48,918 nucleotides of DNA, taken from NCBI GenBank assembly GCA_964390545.1, contig CAYMJV010000011.1:1-48918 (forward strand), written 5' to 3'. Under the pieces are notes generated by a model. It searched no databases. It saw nothing but the letters and a program-made list of their open reading frames with translations, and was not told the DNA's origin. How positions within the stretch are numbered: position 1 is the first letter of the stretch; each line of letters begins with the position of its first letter. The stretch comes from CAYMJV01 sp964390545 (lineage in GTDB: Bacteria > Desulfobacterota > BSN033 > UBA1163). This document shows, piece after piece, positions 1-8,254 of the stretch. A program made the position numbers and the translations under genes.

Positions 1-1168
1 TGGTCTCTAAGGTTGCATTCTGAAATCTTGGAGGTAGACAGAGTCTCTTGAACCAATTGACATGATTGTAGGCGAAGAGCAAGAGATGGAAATAGAACTG
101 ATTGGCCTGAAAACTGTTGGTCGGAATCTTGGCCAAAGCATAACTTTCTTTGAGTTCCCTGATAGTGACTTCGATTGCTGCCCTGGGTCGATAGAAATAC
201 CAAATCTCTTCTGCTCTGAGAGGGAGATTGGTGACAAAGACCTGATAGCTGTAACGCCTCAAAGTGAAAAGCGTCAGTTGTTCGGAGTCTTTCTCGGGGA
301 GGGGACGACGGATGACTACAAAACGATGAGGTTCCTTCCACCGGAAAGGTTTGTAGAAAAACTCGGCTGCTCCCCAGTTCTTCTTGAACCGGTAATAACG
401 AAGATTCCCTATTTTGTTTTTGATTGGGCGGGTCATCTTGGCTACGATGACATAGCCAATGCCCTCTTGGTCCAGAGGCTCGATAAATTTGTGATCGAAA
501 AAACCGGAATCGGCTCTTACCCGGATCCGATAAATGCCATGGGGAATTTTCCCCAGACATTCTTGGAAGAATTCCGGAGCACCTGAAGAGGTATAAACGT
601 TTCCAGGTCTTAAGAGACCATGCCAAAAGTCTCTGGAATGATATTCGAAACAGAGTAACGGATGGTAAGAACGAGCTCCTCTTTTGTGAGGATTGTAGCC
701 GACTTCGGCACCCTCGATGAACTTGCCATAAAGGGTAAGAACGGAAGAATCGAGATCGAATAGAAGGCTAGTACGAGGTTTGCGTAAATAGAACATCTTT
801 AGCCTTAACTGATCGTGAACTTTGGTGATGCTTTGAATGACATGGGGATTGATTCGTTTGAGGAATCGCCTTAAACTGCTGGCGTAAGGAAATTTCTTTA
901 AACCGATGATCTGCTGAAAAGCACCATTGCCCTGTAGAATCTTGGTTTTGCTCAAACGGGGGATGCCAGCAATCAAAGCATAGAGGATAGCCAGGACCAG
1001 CTCGACGGGATGATAATAACTGGAACGCTGAGGGAAAGAGACCTGTTTTTGCAAATACCATTTTAATCTCAGTTTTTTGCAAAACTGATGAATAAGGAAG
1101 ATGCCCCCAAAGTGAGTCAGATTGCGCTCTCCAAGGGAGAGATGTAAAATTCTCAGACCTTTTGGCAT
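1..1168 (-). CDS. IS1380-type DDE transposase, 3' end cut by window edge
   Basis: A minus-strand frame is open for 389 codons from an ATG at 1168 to the window edge, so the C-terminus is missing. An in-frame stop lies at 1187-1189, just upstream. The DDE triad expected of IS1380 transposases is visible: Asp in FDLDSSV (about residue 138 or 140), Asp220 in RVRADSGFF, and Glu333 in the signature YRPRAAIEVTIRELK, which fits the Y-x2-R-x3-E-x6-K pattern. Family members are usually about 430-480 residues, so roughly 50-90 residues are probably off the edge. Terminal inverted repeats could not be identified. The element sits at the distal end of the polysaccharide operon, downstream of a methyltransferase gene. 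Nothing in the visible part shows it is inactivated. Confidence 0.85.
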   Translation of the reverse strand, partial: MPKGLRILHLSLGERNLTHFGGIFLIHQFCKKLRLKWYLQKQVSFPQRSSYYHPVELVLAILYALIAGIPRLSKTKILQGNGAFQQIIGLKKFPYASSLRRFLKRINPHVIQSITKVHDQLRLKMFYLRKPRTSLLFDLDSSVLTLYGKFIEGAEVGYNPHKRGARSYHPLLCFEYHSRDFWHGLLRPGNVYTSSGAPEFFQECLGKIPHGIYRIRVRADSGFFDHKFIEPLDQEGIGYVIVAKMTRPIKNKIGNLRYYRFKKNWGAAEFFYKPFRWKEPHRFVVIRRPLPEKDSEQLTLFTLRRYSYQVFVTNLPLRAEEIWYFYRPRAAIEVTIRELKESYALAKIPTNSFQANQFYFHLLLFAYNHVNWFKRLCLPPRFQNATLET

Positions 1169-1299
1169 CTGGCACAATGTTCCTTTTTAAGGAAGGTTCT
1201 GCCGAAGGGGTTTTATCAAGATTATATAGCGTCTCCATAAGGATTTAAAGGCCAATTTGTGTGTTGGGTGGTAAAGAAAACATCACCTTCGTGCTTTTT

Positions 1300-2025
1300 T
1301 CAAGTAGTAAACTTATTCCTGGCGAGCTTGATGTTTAGGAAATAGATCTGATGTAGTTTCAATAATATCGCTTTAGACCTATTTGAGATCTTTCTCATTT
1401 TAGTTTCAAATAATTCTCTCTTACGGTAATAACGTAAGAACCTTTGGTGACATGCTTCGTCCAAATCTGTCGTCCTCTGATTCAGAACTATCGAAAATAA
1501 TTCATAATCAGATAAATCTCTCTCAGTAAAGACGTCCGGTTTTCTGGCTTTCATAAAAACTCCCGGAGACTCACGGTCAGACTCGATCCTTTCGATAACG
1601 AAATCAGCAAATATATGCTTCATATCTTCAGATTCATAACGCCAGAAATCAAACGGATAACCATGGTAAGGAGCTCCTTTGGATCTGGTTGTTAGCAATA
1701 TCAACCCATTTGGTCGTAGGATGTTCTTCATATTAGATATAACTTTTCTCCAATTTCTCACATGTTCCAACAATTCGGTTGAAATGAGAATGTCGAAGCT
1801 AACCGATCCAAGCTTTTCTATCATATCTTCAGCACTACATCTAATATCAACACCAGGCCCTTCCTCGATGTCTATTCCGACATATTCTGCTGGATCAAAT
1901 TGTTCGTAAAACACTCTAAGACTACCGTTGACGTTATAGGCGCCAACTTCAATTATTCTCTTCCCAACAACCTGTTCTTTTGTTAGGTTAGTCGCGCCAA
2001 AAATCAGGCAATTTCCGTTACACAT
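1300..2025 (-). CDS. Class I SAM-dependent methyltransferase (Methyltransf_11 type)
   Basis: A protein of 241 residues. A glycine-containing SAM-binding motif I (RIIEVGAYNVNGS, about residues 23-35) is followed by the acidic motif YVGIDIEEG, motif FDILISTELLEHV and LRPNGLILLTTRS, the usual order of a Rossmann-fold methyltransferase. It probably modifies a sugar or a glycan precursor, but the substrate cannot be read from sequence. It is the last gene of the polysaccharide cluster before the transposase and lies 141 bp beyond the glycosyltransferase. The ribosome binding site before the ATG is weak. The last 60 residues (rich in Arg, Lys and Tyr) match no motif I know. Confidence 0.8.
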   Translation of the reverse strand: MCNGNCLIFGATNLTKEQVVGKRIIEVGAYNVNGSLRVFYEQFDPAEYVGIDIEEGPGVDIRCSAEDMIEKLGSVSFDILISTELLEHVRNWRKVISNMKNILRPNGLILLTTRSKGAPYHGYPFDFWRYESEDMKHIFADFVIERIESDRESPGVFMKARKPDVFTERDLSDYELFSIVLNQRTTDLDEACHQRFLRYYRKRELFETKMRKISNRSKAILLKLHQIYFLNIKLARNKFTT

Positions 2026-2166
2026 AACAAATTAATTTATATCCGAAAAAGCTTGACACCGAACTTCCATTATCCTAAAGCCTTCTTAAACATACCGCAG
2101 GTCCATAAACAATCTGTTGGCTAGAATAAGGGTGAGACCCAAAAGAGAACTCAACATCAACCGCTT

Positions 2167-3132
2167 CTATTCGCGAAACCTATAAAGAAAGTATTTAGTT
2201 ATACACGCCATCGACCTAAGAAGTGAAATAGCATAAATGTCAGGTTTGAGTAAGACGTACTCGATCATTCTTAGCTGGTTTAGCTCATACTGCAGTTCTG
2301 CTCTCTCAATAATTCTTATTTTTTCTCTGCTGCAATTTATCTGCTCGGCATAGGCCTGTTGCAGCCTTTCCACTTCTGGTTTTCCTGAAGTTTGCCAAAT
2401 TGTGTTCGATTTAGTAGAAGCATGCAGACGATGTGCCGCGATGAATCTTTTGCATTCGTACGGTTTCCTCCGTTTGGTAAATCTCAGCAACATGTCATAA
2501 TCAAATGCAAACACCAAGTTGCGATCGAAACCTCCAACTTGGAAAAAAATATTGCGGAGCCAAAAAGAACTCATTTGTGGGATGCGTTGGCCCCAATAAA
2601 GCAAGGACCTGGAATCTTGATTGAAGCTTGGGTACTTCCGTATCAACGTACTCTTTTCGTCGACTGCAAAATGTCCACCAACTACCAATTCCGCCTCCTG
2701 ATGCTTAACAAACAGGGACGCAACTGAAGCAAAGGCATCGGGCAGGTAATAATCGTCTGAATTTATCCAAGCAATAATTTCACCACTCGCTCTCTCAAAT
2801 CCTCGATATATTGCGTCAGCTTGACCACTATCCTTTTGGCTTACCCAACAGGTTAACCAGGGTTCGTATTTTCTTATGATATCAACCGAATTATCAGTGC
2901 TCCCTCCGTCCATAACAATATATTCAAGGTCAGGGTAATTCTGCAAGAGAACTGATCGCATTGTTTCCTCCAAAAATTTCCCCTGATTATAAGATGGGGT
3001 GATAACACTGATTTTAGGCCATGGCTTTCCATCCCTCGTTGCAGGATACAATGGTCTTGACTGTTTTGTCCATGGCCAACCCGTCTTCCCAGATGGCGGC
3101 ATAGGAAGGTCATTTAAAGTTGAATCGCACAT
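2167..3132 (-). CDS. Glycosyltransferase family 2
   Basis: A 321-residue GT-A fold glycosyltransferase. The family signature is intact: ISVITPSYNQGKFLEETMRS at about residues 40-60, then MDGGSTDNS, the GEIIAWINSDDYY metal/nucleotide-sugar site, and GGFDRNLVFAFDYDMLLR, which resembles the acceptor-side ED/Q-x-x-R/W region. It should add one sugar from a nucleotide-sugar donor to a growing lipid-linked glycan on the cytoplasmic face of the inner membrane. No membrane span is obvious, so it is probably peripheral. A good ribosome binding site (GAAGGAC) precedes the ATG. It is the only clear glycosyltransferase in the window, so most of the sugar-adding enzymes must lie beyond the left edge or elsewhere. 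Confidence 0.88.
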   Translation of the reverse strand: MCDSTLNDLPMPPSGKTGWPWTKQSRPLYPATRDGKPWPKISVITPSYNQGKFLEETMRSVLLQNYPDLEYIVMDGGSTDNSVDIIRKYEPWLTCWVSQKDSGQADAIYRGFERASGEIIAWINSDDYYLPDAFASVASLFVKHQEAELVVGGHFAVDEKSTLIRKYPSFNQDSRSLLYWGQRIPQMSSFWLRNIFFQVGGFDRNLVFAFDYDMLLRFTKRRKPYECKRFIAAHRLHASTKSNTIWQTSGKPEVERLQQAYAEQINCSREKIRIIERAELQYELNQLRMIEYVLLKPDIYAISLLRSMACITKYFLYRFRE

Positions 3133-3255
3133 AGTCCTTCACGTATCGTTTCAACCAGAACAAGGCGATGAAGTATGTTATCTTAACAGACGAAAGGCCT
3201 TAACATAGCGATTCTGCAAGTAATATTCTTATTCTTTGGTTGATTCCATCCCTAT

Positions 3256-4830
3256 TCAAATCGCCTCTATTAACCTATTTAATTCTGAAAGGCGTTCTTC
3301 AGGCACAGCAACCAGATTAGCTTCGTAATAGTCTGCTTTTTCGGAAGGCTTAAGTGATCCAATAGTGCCGATCGAAAACCACTGGAAACCCCTCTCAGCT
3401 AAGAAATCATAAATAAAAGACGCTGGGTAGCCCCAAGGAGCCGTCCGAATGTCCTGTATCTCCACCATAAGAATTGGTCTTGGAGTTCGAGTAAGCAACG
3501 CTCTTGCACCCTTCAATACTTCTAGCTCTGCCCCTTCTACATCCATTTTAATAAAGTCAACATGAGAGATGTTCTTTTCTGCTAGGTAATGATCTAAAGC
3601 CATTGTCTTTACAATTACTGCTTTTGTGGGTTCCGAAATTGCGGGAAAACGAAGGCTATTACATCCTGTGTCTCGGCCATCTACAAGATTCAATGTTGCC
3701 TCTCCATCTTGACATGTTAGTGCAAGAGGTTCTACTTTTACTCTTGAACACCAATTGAGCTTTAGATGCCTCGAAAGCCTCTCTCGTTCTCTCGGAGAAG
3801 GTTCAAAAGCAATGACTCGCCCTAAAGGGCCGACGCTTTTTGCAGCGAGAATTGTATAGAATCCGTGGTGGGCCCCAATATCAAGGACTGTAGCTCCTTT
3901 TTTTAACAAGTTTGCCACAAAGCGCCATTCGGCTTCCTCAAACATATTTGCAAAAATCGCGTCACTGCAAGTATCATCTCCTACGAGCCACCATCCTCCA
4001 TACGGGAGGCGAATGGGTAAGGGAATCAATGGAATTAACCAAAACCATAACTTTTTTAAACCAAAACGAAGAGAGATTCGTTTTTCTCGCAAAGGCCTTC
4101 GAAGAAAACGATACAAGCGACTAAAGTAGGAGCCCATAGGCTTGAGCCAAAGGTTTTTTGTAGTGGGTTCAGGAACTATACGTAAGAAAGGTAGCTGTAA
4201 AGGCACCTTTGAGGCAACGATGATTGTACGTTTACGGCGAGATTCAAGGGTATCATGGAAATCTATGTGGTCAGGCAAAATGAGGGAAGAATATAAGTAT
4301 GGAAATCCGGCACGATAAAGCATTTTCACTAATCCTGATTCTGATGGAACTAGGGTGACATAGTTTAAGGATTGATCTTCGCTAGGCCATTCATCGACCA
4401 AGCTCGCATTTGGAACAGAGCTGGGCGTTATCATGGACTCAATGAGCATTATCTTCCTCGTTAAACCGTGCAAATTCCGGATTGCGAGAAAAGGATTTTC
4501 CAGATGATATAGAAAACCGAAACAAAGGAGCAGGTCAAAGGTGCCAAGTTTCTTCACTGCTGACTTTTCTATGTCATGGACAATAAACTTGATGCCTTCA
4601 TAACGCCGCTGCGCTTCTTCAACATTCTTCGCACGACCATCAAATGCAACAACCTCTAGGCCTAAGCCAGTCAAGTAGCGAGAAAAATCCCCTACCCCGC
4701 AGCCAACGTCTAACGCACTCTTTAATCCTTGGGCAGTAATCAGATCTGGCAACCACTTATTCAAGAAATTAATTCTAGCATTAGTAATATGTCTATAATG
4801 TCTTTGGTCAAAAATCCAATCTTGTTTCAT
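3256..4830 (-). CDS. Double methyltransferase: N-terminal class I domain fused to C-terminal FkbM domain
   Basis: I place the start at the ATG at 4830, giving 524 residues and a 2-nt gap after the wzt stop codon; a longer form from 4884 would overlap wzt by about 50 bp. Residues about 38-150 form one SAM methyltransferase (ALDVGCGVGDFSRYL, then FDLLLCFGFLYHLENP). Residues about 305-480 form a second, FkbM type (ATVLDIGAHHGFYTILAAKS, GRVIAFEPSPRERERL, VDFIKMDVEGAELEVLKG). FkbM domains usually O-methylate sugars or polyketides. The tight spacing to wzt suggests the enzyme acts on the chain that Wzm/Wzt exports, perhaps as a terminal methylation mark, as in ABC-exported O-antigens; this is inference. 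Confidence 0.82.
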   Translation of the reverse strand: MKQDWIFDQRHYRHITNARINFLNKWLPDLITAQGLKSALDVGCGVGDFSRYLTGLGLEVVAFDGRAKNVEEAQRRYEGIKFIVHDIEKSAVKKLGTFDLLLCFGFLYHLENPFLAIRNLHGLTRKIMLIESMITPSSVPNASLVDEWPSEDQSLNYVTLVPSESGLVKMLYRAGFPYLYSSLILPDHIDFHDTLESRRKRTIIVASKVPLQLPFLRIVPEPTTKNLWLKPMGSYFSRLYRFLRRPLREKRISLRFGLKKLWFWLIPLIPLPIRLPYGGWWLVGDDTCSDAIFANMFEEAEWRFVANLLKKGATVLDIGAHHGFYTILAAKSVGPLGRVIAFEPSPRERERLSRHLKLNWCSRVKVEPLALTCQDGEATLNLVDGRDTGCNSLRFPAISEPTKAVIVKTMALDHYLAEKNISHVDFIKMDVEGAELEVLKGARALLTRTPRPILMVEIQDIRTAPWGYPASFIYDFLAERGFQWFSIGTIGSLKPSEKADYYEANLVAVPEERLSELNRLIEAI

Positions 4831-4832
4831 CT

Positions 4833-6080
4833 CTACTCTTTCTTGACACTGAACTCGCACGGCAGATTTAAGACCCCTTGCCACACATCGAGATGATGCC
4901 CTGTCGGTTCAGTGGCAATAATCATTTCGGGTACGCCAAACCAGACATCCAACAGATCATTCTCATCGTAAAGGCTGACCTGCCAATGGTAAACACCTGG
5001 GCGGATAGGTAAAGTTGGAAGATTGTAAACAAAGGCATAGATACCAGTTTCAATTTGTAAATCATTGATCGCTGTTGCCCACATGAGTTGATTGTCGCTA
5101 TTGAAGAGCGCAACACCATGGTGTCCGTTCTTGATTAATTTTCTAATTTTCACGATGAACCTTACAGTAACTGGGCCTATCACAGTGAGGACATTCGATC
5201 GATCGTTTTGAGGGTTTACTATCTCCCACCTAATGAATCGAGCCGTTGAGTGTTCATCATCCTTCTTGTTGACTGCTTCAAGGGATATCGAAGTTATTGA
5301 AGTTTCATACGCACTCACAACTTCTGAAGTGACACCTCTTTCTCGAACTCTTCCAAAGTCCAGCCATATCGTTTTCTCACATAGCCGCCGAATCTGATTC
5401 ATTTGATGACTTACGAAGAGCACTGTACGTCCGCCATTTGTTTCCTTGCTGATCTTACCAAGACACTTCCTTTGAAACCCGATATCTCCCACAGCTAGGA
5501 CTTCGTCCACTAATAGAATCTCTGGTTCGAGATGAGCCGCAACAGCAAAGGCCAAACGCACATACATCCCGCTGGAATAACGCTTAACTGGTGTATCCAG
5601 AAACTTTTCTATTTCGGCGAAGTTTACGATTTCATCAAATTTCTTTCTTATTTCGGCCTTAGCCATCCCAAGGATCGCCCCATTAAGGAATATGTTCTCT
5701 CTTCCGGTAAGCTCAGGATGAAATCCTGTCCCTACTTCCAAGAGACTTGCCACCCGGCCTTTGATGGCAATGCGGCCAGTTGTCGGTTCTGTTATGCGGC
5801 TCAAGAGCTTTAAGAGGGTAGTCTTTCCAGCGCCATTCCGACCAATGACGCCTAGTCGGTCCCCCTTTTTAACCTCAAAGGATACGTCTTTCAAGGCCCA
5901 GAATTCCTCCTCAGAGGGTTGGAGGTTGGAGGAATGAGGTTGGAGGCTTAATAATCTTTTTCCATAGCATTTAAATTTGTTGGTGAGGACGTCGCGGAGC
6001 GCCGTGTATCGCTCGCTCTGCTGATGGCGAATCAGGTATTTTTTGCCCAAATTTTCTACTTTGATTACGGTATCTGACAT
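4833..6080 (-). CDS. wzt: Wzt-type polysaccharide ABC transporter ATP-binding protein
   Basis: 415 residues. The N-terminal half is an ABC ATPase with Walker A GRNGAGKT (residues 80-87), a signature stretch YSSGMYVRLAFAVAAHLEP and Walker B ILLVDEVLAVGD, followed by the switch His in LFVSHQ. Residues about 250-415 form the extra beta-rich domain of Wzt proteins that binds the terminal modification of the exported glycan, so this is likely a chain-end recognising exporter rather than a TagH-like one. It follows wzm by 15 bp. Residues 46-55 (LQPHSSNLQP, bases 5916-5945) look like the GGTTGGAGG intergenic repeat translated in frame, sitting in a linker that is variable in the family. Confidence 0.93.
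   Translation of the reverse strand: MSDTVIKVENLGKKYLIRHQQSERYTALRDVLTNKFKCYGKRLLSLQPHSSNLQPSEEEFWALKDVSFEVKKGDRLGVIGRNGAGKTTLLKLLSRITEPTTGRIAIKGRVASLLEVGTGFHPELTGRENIFLNGAILGMAKAEIRKKFDEIVNFAEIEKFLDTPVKRYSSGMYVRLAFAVAAHLEPEILLVDEVLAVGDIGFQRKCLGKISKETNGGRTVLFVSHQMNQIRRLCEKTIWLDFGRVRERGVTSEVVSAYETSITSISLEAVNKKDDEHSTARFIRWEIVNPQNDRSNVLTVIGPVTVRFIVKIRKLIKNGHHGVALFNSDNQLMWATAINDLQIETGIYAFVYNLPTLPIRPGVYHWQVSLYDENDLLDVWFGVPEMIIATEPTGHHLDVWQGVLNLPCEFSVKKE
5916..5945 (-). repeat. GGTTGGAGG-type repeat inside wzt
   Basis: Plus-strand text reads as repeated GGTTGGAGG with an interposed GAATGA. The same unit forms the hairpin at 8353-8413. Inside wzt it encodes the low-complexity stretch LQPHSSNLQP before the first beta strand of the ATPase domain. 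Confidence 0.6.
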
Positions 6081-6095
6081 TGTTCAGTTGTTGAG

Positions 6096-6929
6096 TTAGA
6101 TGATATCGGCGAAGGTTTTTTCGGTTTTTCGGAAGTAACGGATTCCAGTAATAAGAAGGATTATCACCAACGACAACGAGAGAAGAAATCCCGGCCAATA
6201 GATCAAGGTCTCGCCTCCAATGATTGCCCATCGGAATCCGTCAATGACACCTACCATTGGATTGATAGAATAAAGTAATCGCCATCTTCCAGGAACTATG
6301 CTGCTGCTAAACCCAACTGGCGAAATGAAGAGGCCGAATTGAACAATGAATGGGATAATATAACGGAAGTCCCTATATTTTACATTCAGCGCTGCCAGCC
6401 AGAGACCACAACCCATAGAAGCGGCAAAGGCAATCATTACAAAAAAAGGCAAAGTCACGACTCTCCACCCGGGCACGAACTGATACCAAATTATAAGTGC
6501 CACAAGAATTATTGCGGAGATCAGGAAATCAACGAAACTCGTAATCACCGAACTTGCCGGGATGATCAAACGAGGAAAGTATATCTTTGAAATCAGATTA
6601 GCATTGCCAATCAGGCTGTTGCTAGTCTCTGATAATGCATTGGCAAAGAACTGCCATGGAAGAACCGCAGAGAAGACTAAGATTGGATATGGGGCTCCCT
6701 CAGAAGGTAATTTTGCGAGCTTACCAAAGACGATCGTGAACACAACCATCGTCAAAAAAGGCCGTATTACTGCCCACGCAATGCCGATGACAGTCTGTTT
6801 ATAACGTACCAAAATATCTCGCCAGGAGAGAAAGTAGAACAATTCCCTATATCGGTAAAGATCTCTCCAGTATTGAGCTTCCGTTCGCCCAGCCTCGATT
6901 ATTATTTCAGTTTGATCAGAATTTTTCAC
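6096..6929 (-). CDS. wzm: Wzm-type polysaccharide ABC transporter permease
   Basis: 277 residues, ABC-2 membrane family. The amphipathic N-terminal segment LYRYRELFYFLSWRDILVRYKQTVIGIAWAV-like region is typical of Wzm/KpsM, and about six hydrophobic spans follow. LPWQFFANALSETSNSLIGNANLISK and the FISPVGFSS stretch are family hallmarks. The start is GTG at 6929, only 6 nt after the stop of the 58-residue gene. It pairs with Wzt to carry undecaprenyl-linked glycan across the inner membrane. The presence of both an ABC exporter and a ligase/polymerase-like protein in one locus leaves open whether one or two polymers are made. Confidence 0.92.
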   Translation of the reverse strand: MKNSDQTEIIIEAGRTEAQYWRDLYRYRELFYFLSWRDILVRYKQTVIGIAWAVIRPFLTMVVFTIVFGKLAKLPSEGAPYPILVFSAVLPWQFFANALSETSNSLIGNANLISKIYFPRLIIPASSVITSFVDFLISAIILVALIIWYQFVPGWRVVTLPFFVMIAFAASMGCGLWLAALNVKYRDFRYIIPFIVQFGLFISPVGFSSSIVPGRWRLLYSINPMVGVIDGFRWAIIGGETLIYWPGFLLSLSLVIILLITGIRYFRKTEKTFADII

Positions 6930-6935
6930 TTACTA

Positions 6936-7112
6936 TTATTTTTTGCCTTGGCGGAAGGCTTCCTGGAGTTCAATCGTTTTGCGGGGGAGGGATTTTCTCA
7001 TCTTATTAGCAAGGAAAAGCCATTGGAGACGACGTTCCATGGGCCATTTCATGTATTCATCAATCTGTTCTTGACTAACATAATATGTAAACCCCTTTCT
7101 ATTTTCTTCCAT
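6936..7112 (-). CDS. Small 58-residue protein coupled to the nucleotidyltransferase
   Basis: A short minus-strand gene of 58 codons. Its ATG (7112-7110) overlaps the TAA of the nucleotidyltransferase by one base, and its stop lies 6 nt before wzm, so it is packed between two convincing genes. The protein begins MEENRKGFTYYVSQEQ, then has EYMKWPMERRLQWLFLANKMRK, and is strongly basic. The W-P-x-x-x-R-L-x-W-L pattern recalls small partner proteins found next to nucleotidyltransferases, but I cannot name a family. Likely a functional partner of the upstream gene. Confidence rests on coupling, the coherent helical composition and the lack of wasted space. Confidence 0.7.
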   Translation of the reverse strand: MEENRKGFTYYVSQEQIDEYMKWPMERRLQWLFLANKMRKSLPRKTIELQEAFRQGKK

Positions 7113-7603
7113 TATTTTTCCAAGATCCTCCTTAAATGCTCAGCATCTGTAAGGTCATGTTTGCGGCCTGCTTTTATTTTGAGCTCAATCAGGTCATGGA
7201 TTGATATCAAGGGGACTTTCTCTTCCTGAAGCTCTACCTTGACAGATCTTTCTTTGAGTTTATCATATGGGATCGGTGATTCAAATACAAGATCGATCTC
7301 ACCGATGGGCAGTTTTTCACTATAAAAATTGAGAGCCTTCATCTCCTTGTCCCGAATCCATGAATTCCTCTTCTTTTCGTCAGCAAGATCCCTTGGGTCT
7401 ATAGGGATTTTTGGCTTGTAGCCCCAACGTGTGAGTTGTGATACAAGTCTGAGAATGTTTTCTGATTGAAGAAGGATCATCAGATCAATGTCATAGGTCA
7501 TTCTCGGCACACCGTGGAAGTTAACAGCCAAGCCCCCCACTACGAGATAATCGATTCCGAGCTTGTTAAACTCTCTGAATATGGTCTGATAATCTAAGTC
7601 CAC
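7112..7603 (-). CDS. Nucleotidyltransferase-fold protein (AbiEii / DUF6036-like)
   Basis: 163 residues from a GTG at 7603. The nucleotidyltransferase signature is present: YLVVGGLAVNFHGVPRMTYDIDLMI (about residues 19-43), with Gly-Gly and the D-x-D pair in YDIDLM as metal ligands, and a later acidic position in GEIDLVFE. SIHDLIELKIKAGRKHDLTDAEHL near the C-terminus is a motif shared by antitoxin/toxin-like nucleotidyltransferases of the AbiEii and DUF6036 groups. Such proteins transfer a nucleotide to RNA or protein, often as part of a toxin-antitoxin pair. No ribosome binding site is visible because a 9-bp repeat occupies the upstream bases. The frame upstream of the GTG is open through the repeat but holds no other start codon. 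Confidence 0.75.
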   Translation of the reverse strand: MDLDYQTIFREFNKLGIDYLVVGGLAVNFHGVPRMTYDIDLMILLQSENILRLVSQLTRWGYKPKIPIDPRDLADEKKRNSWIRDKEMKALNFYSEKLPIGEIDLVFESPIPYDKLKERSVKVELQEEKVPLISIHDLIELKIKAGRKHDLTDAEHLRRILEK

Positions 7604-7606
7604 TTT

Positions 7607-7641
7607 CGGGTTTACTGGGTTTATTGGGTCTATTGGGTTGA
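7607..7641 (-). repeat. 9-bp minisatellite, upstream of the nucleotidyltransferase
   Basis: Four units of a degenerate 9-mer (minus strand AAYCCARTA) separate the VanZ stop from the GTG start at 7603. The unit is the same as that in the VanZ gene (7874-7957) and at the start of the NusG-like gene (8923-9018), and it is in the same codon phase (Asn/Asp-Pro-x). Confidence 0.75.
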
Positions 7642-7654
7642 CTATAACTTTAGA

Positions 7655-8179
7655 TCAATCATAAACCCTTTTCTGAGTCTTTCGGCTAATTAACATTATG
7701 ACATTAATAAACCTTGATTTGCTTGCGACCCTGGAGATCAGGGCAATGCAAAGGATTATTCCAACGATATCGAGTAGAACATCAATGACCGAAGCATTGC
7801 GGTTTGGAAGATAGGCTTGGTGGATTTCGTCCGCAATCGCGACTACGAGAGCAATGATCCCAGCAGCAACCAGGTTTCTTGAGTTTGTTGGGTTCATTGG
7901 GTTCTTTGAGTTTGTCGGGTCTATTGAGTTCGTTGAGTTTGTTGAGTTCGTTGAGTTACTTCTTTTCACAAAAACGGATGACCAGTTTGCAAGGATAAGT
8001 AAAAGGGTAAGGATGCCATAAAGAGGGATGTGAAGAAGGCTGTAAGGGTTGAAGGGTGTCACATCAGAAACCATGGGTGAATCGGCTAAGAGGAAAATTG
8101 CAGCAATATAAACGGCAGATAGGACTGAGAAGAAGATGTTCACGAATTTTGTGGTTAGAACGAATAGGACGAATGTCAA
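7655..8179 (-). CDS. VanZ family membrane protein with internal Asn-Ser-Thr repeat
   Basis: Up to 174 residues. Four hydrophobic segments and the VanZ-type motifs LLHIPLYGILTLLL and ADEIHQAYLPNRNASVIDVLLDIVG (His, Gln, Asp positions) are clear. VanZ proteins are inner-membrane proteins of unknown reaction often found in exopolysaccharide loci. Between the second and third spans lies a run of about 28 residues (75-102) made of N-S-T, N-P-T and D-P-T triplets, encoded by the 9-bp minisatellite; most VanZ proteins have a short loop here. The longest frame begins with TTG at 8179 inside another repeat; a GTG at 8143 gives a more usual N-terminus and may be the true start. Confidence 0.85.
   Translation of the reverse strand: MTFVLFVLTTKFVNIFFSVLSAVYIAAIFLLADSPMVSDVTPFNPYSLLHIPLYGILTLLLILANWSSVFVKRSNSTNSTNSTNSIDPTNSKNPMNPTNSRNLVAAGIIALVVAIADEIHQAYLPNRNASVIDVLLDIVGIILCIALISRVASKSRFINVIMLISRKTQKRVYD
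7874..7957 (-). repeat. 9-bp minisatellite inside the VanZ gene
   Basis: About nine units of AACTCAACG and variants on the minus strand, translated as Asn-Ser-Thr, Asn-Pro-Thr and similar triplets. The unit length is three codons, so copy-number change keeps the frame. Confidence 0.8.
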
Positions 8180-8254
8180 CGAATGAAACGAATATCAATT
8201 AAACATTTGGTATCGTTCGTTCAATTCGTCATCATTCGAATAATTCGCTGGAAA
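8162..8254. repeat. Imperfect inverted repeat built on CGAAT
   Basis: The left arm (about 8162-8194) repeats GAAT/CGAATG/ACGAAT; the right arm (about 8211-8248) is its approximate reverse complement. It overlaps the 5' end of the VanZ frame and generates the TTC-GTT codons there. No gene is seen between this element and 8418. Confidence 0.55.

Noticed and set aside
62..586. Plus-strand 174-codon frame
   Set aside because: It is antisense to the transposase frame, whose translation carries the DDE motifs; the plus-strand product shows no family features.
1201..1210. Ten-base match to the 3' end of tRNA-Leu (GCCGAAGGGG) as an attachment site for a polysaccharide island
   Set aside because: Ten bases are too few in 18 kb to exclude chance, the match stops before the rest of the tRNA 3' half, and no integrase is present.
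768..1238. Minus-strand 156-codon frame starting with an ATG at 1238
   Set aside because: It overlaps the transposase in another frame and has a composition typical of out-of-frame reading.
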